NCBI GenBank assembly: GCA_937967775.1
Contig: CALCJH010000249.1
Span: forward strand, 1-5,191
DNA from: an uncultured bacterium
GTDB taxonomy: Bacteria; Armatimonadota; UBA5829; DSUL01
Direction of reading: 5' to 3'
DNA length: 5,191 nt
Positions 4,904-5,191 of this stretch are shown in pieces (within the stretch, counting starts at the first letter, position 1; every line of letters starts with the position of its first letter). The notes below the pieces were generated by a model. The model was not told the origin of the DNA. It saw only the letters and a program-made list of their open reading frames with translations, and ran no database searches. The position numbers and the translations under genes are program-made.

Positions 4904-5191
4904 TCAGATGATCACCAGCTCCGCCCCGAGCGCCCCCGCCTGCTTGATGGCCTGCAGGATGGCGATGATATCCCGCGGAGTGACTTTCATGGCGTTCAGT
5001 GCGCGGATCAGCTCGTCCAGAGTGGATCCCTCCTCTATTATCTGGAAGACGGACTGGGTTTCGGTAGCCCGGACCGAGGTCTCGGGCACCACCACCGTCT
5101 CGCCCGTGCGGCTGAACGGTTGAGGCTGAGAGACGTTGTAGGTGGTGGAGATCTCCACCGCCAGGTTCCCGTGCGATACGGCCACGTTGCC
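4904..5191 (-). CDS. flgI: flagellar P-ring protein FlgI, C-terminal 95 residues
   Basis: FlgI is secreted by Sec into the periplasm and polymerises into the P-ring, the bushing around the flagellar rod at the peptidoglycan layer of diderm bacteria. Only the last 95 residues are in the window; a full protein is about 350-370 residues, so roughly the first three quarters lie beyond the right edge, along with the signal peptide. The visible part shows typical FlgI C-terminal motifs: VAVSHGNLAVEI, VSQPQPFS and TVVVPET in the first 40 residues. The helical ending ALNAMKVTPRDIIAILQAIK is followed by AGALGAELVII. The frame is open to the window edge and ends with TGA at 4906-4904. Its presence is the main sign that the host has an outer membrane. 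Confidence 0.97.
   Translation of the reverse strand, partial: GNVAVSHGNLAVEISTTYNVSQPQPFSRTGETVVVPETSVRATETQSVFQIIEEGSTLDELIRALNAMKVTPRDIIAILQAIKQAGALGAELVII

Noticed and set aside
1..5191. CRISPR array, insertion sequence, tRNA, rRNA or mobile element
   Set aside because: I saw no regularly spaced repeats, terminal inverted repeats, transposase-like frames or tRNA-like cloverleaf. The window is almost fully occupied by flagellar genes with uniform codon use.

Overview
The window is one block of a flagellar gene cluster on the minus strand, plus the end of an unrelated or unrecognised gene on the plus strand at the left edge. Read in the minus direction (right to left) the order is: flgI (3' end only), a single-domain rod-binding protein of the FlgJ N-terminal type, flgM, flgN, flgK, flgL, fliW, csrA. 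The genes are packed with a 4-base overlap or gaps of 10 to about 32 bases, and every internal gene has a recognisable ribosome binding site. This looks like one transcription unit that continues upstream beyond the right edge. I found no internal promoter.

The DNA is GC-rich, clearly above 55 percent by eye, and G/C-ending codons dominate. FlgI, the P-ring protein, points to a diderm (Gram-negative type) bacterium. FliW with CsrA beside flgK/flgL, and a FlgJ without a muramidase domain, point away from Enterobacteria-like Gammaproteobacteria. They fit a deeper-branching or delta/Acidobacteria/Armatimonadetes/Planctomycetes-like lineage, but the sequence alone does not fix the phylum.

The genes form a coherent assembly and checkpoint module. 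FlgI and the rod-binding protein complete the rod and P-ring. FlgM would hold the flagellar sigma factor (sigma-28) until it is exported through the finished hook-basal body. FlgN is the chaperone for FlgK and FlgL. FlgK and FlgL form the hook-filament junction. FliW and CsrA form the flagellin-sensing post-transcriptional switch: free FliW inhibits CsrA, and flagellin competes for FliW. CsrA here keeps Leu4 and Arg44, used for RNA binding, and an EENxRAA segment at residues 53-59 like that of FliW-regulated Bacillus CsrA.

Region by region (plus-strand coordinates): 2-232 is the C-terminal end of an unrecognised plus-strand protein. 233-349 is a short convergent intergenic region without a convincing terminator. 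350-610 is csrA, 640-1110 fliW, 1127-1144 a perfect hairpin between flgL and fliW, 1143-2330 flgL, 2346-3734 flgK, 3751-4239 flgN, 4250-4534 flgM, 4531-4875 flgJ-like, 4904-5191 flgI.

Nothing here is a new system by gene content. The best leads are RNA-level: two short hairpins presenting GGA in their loops, 18 bases apart, over the csrA start codon, and a 7-bp perfect hairpin between flgL and fliW.
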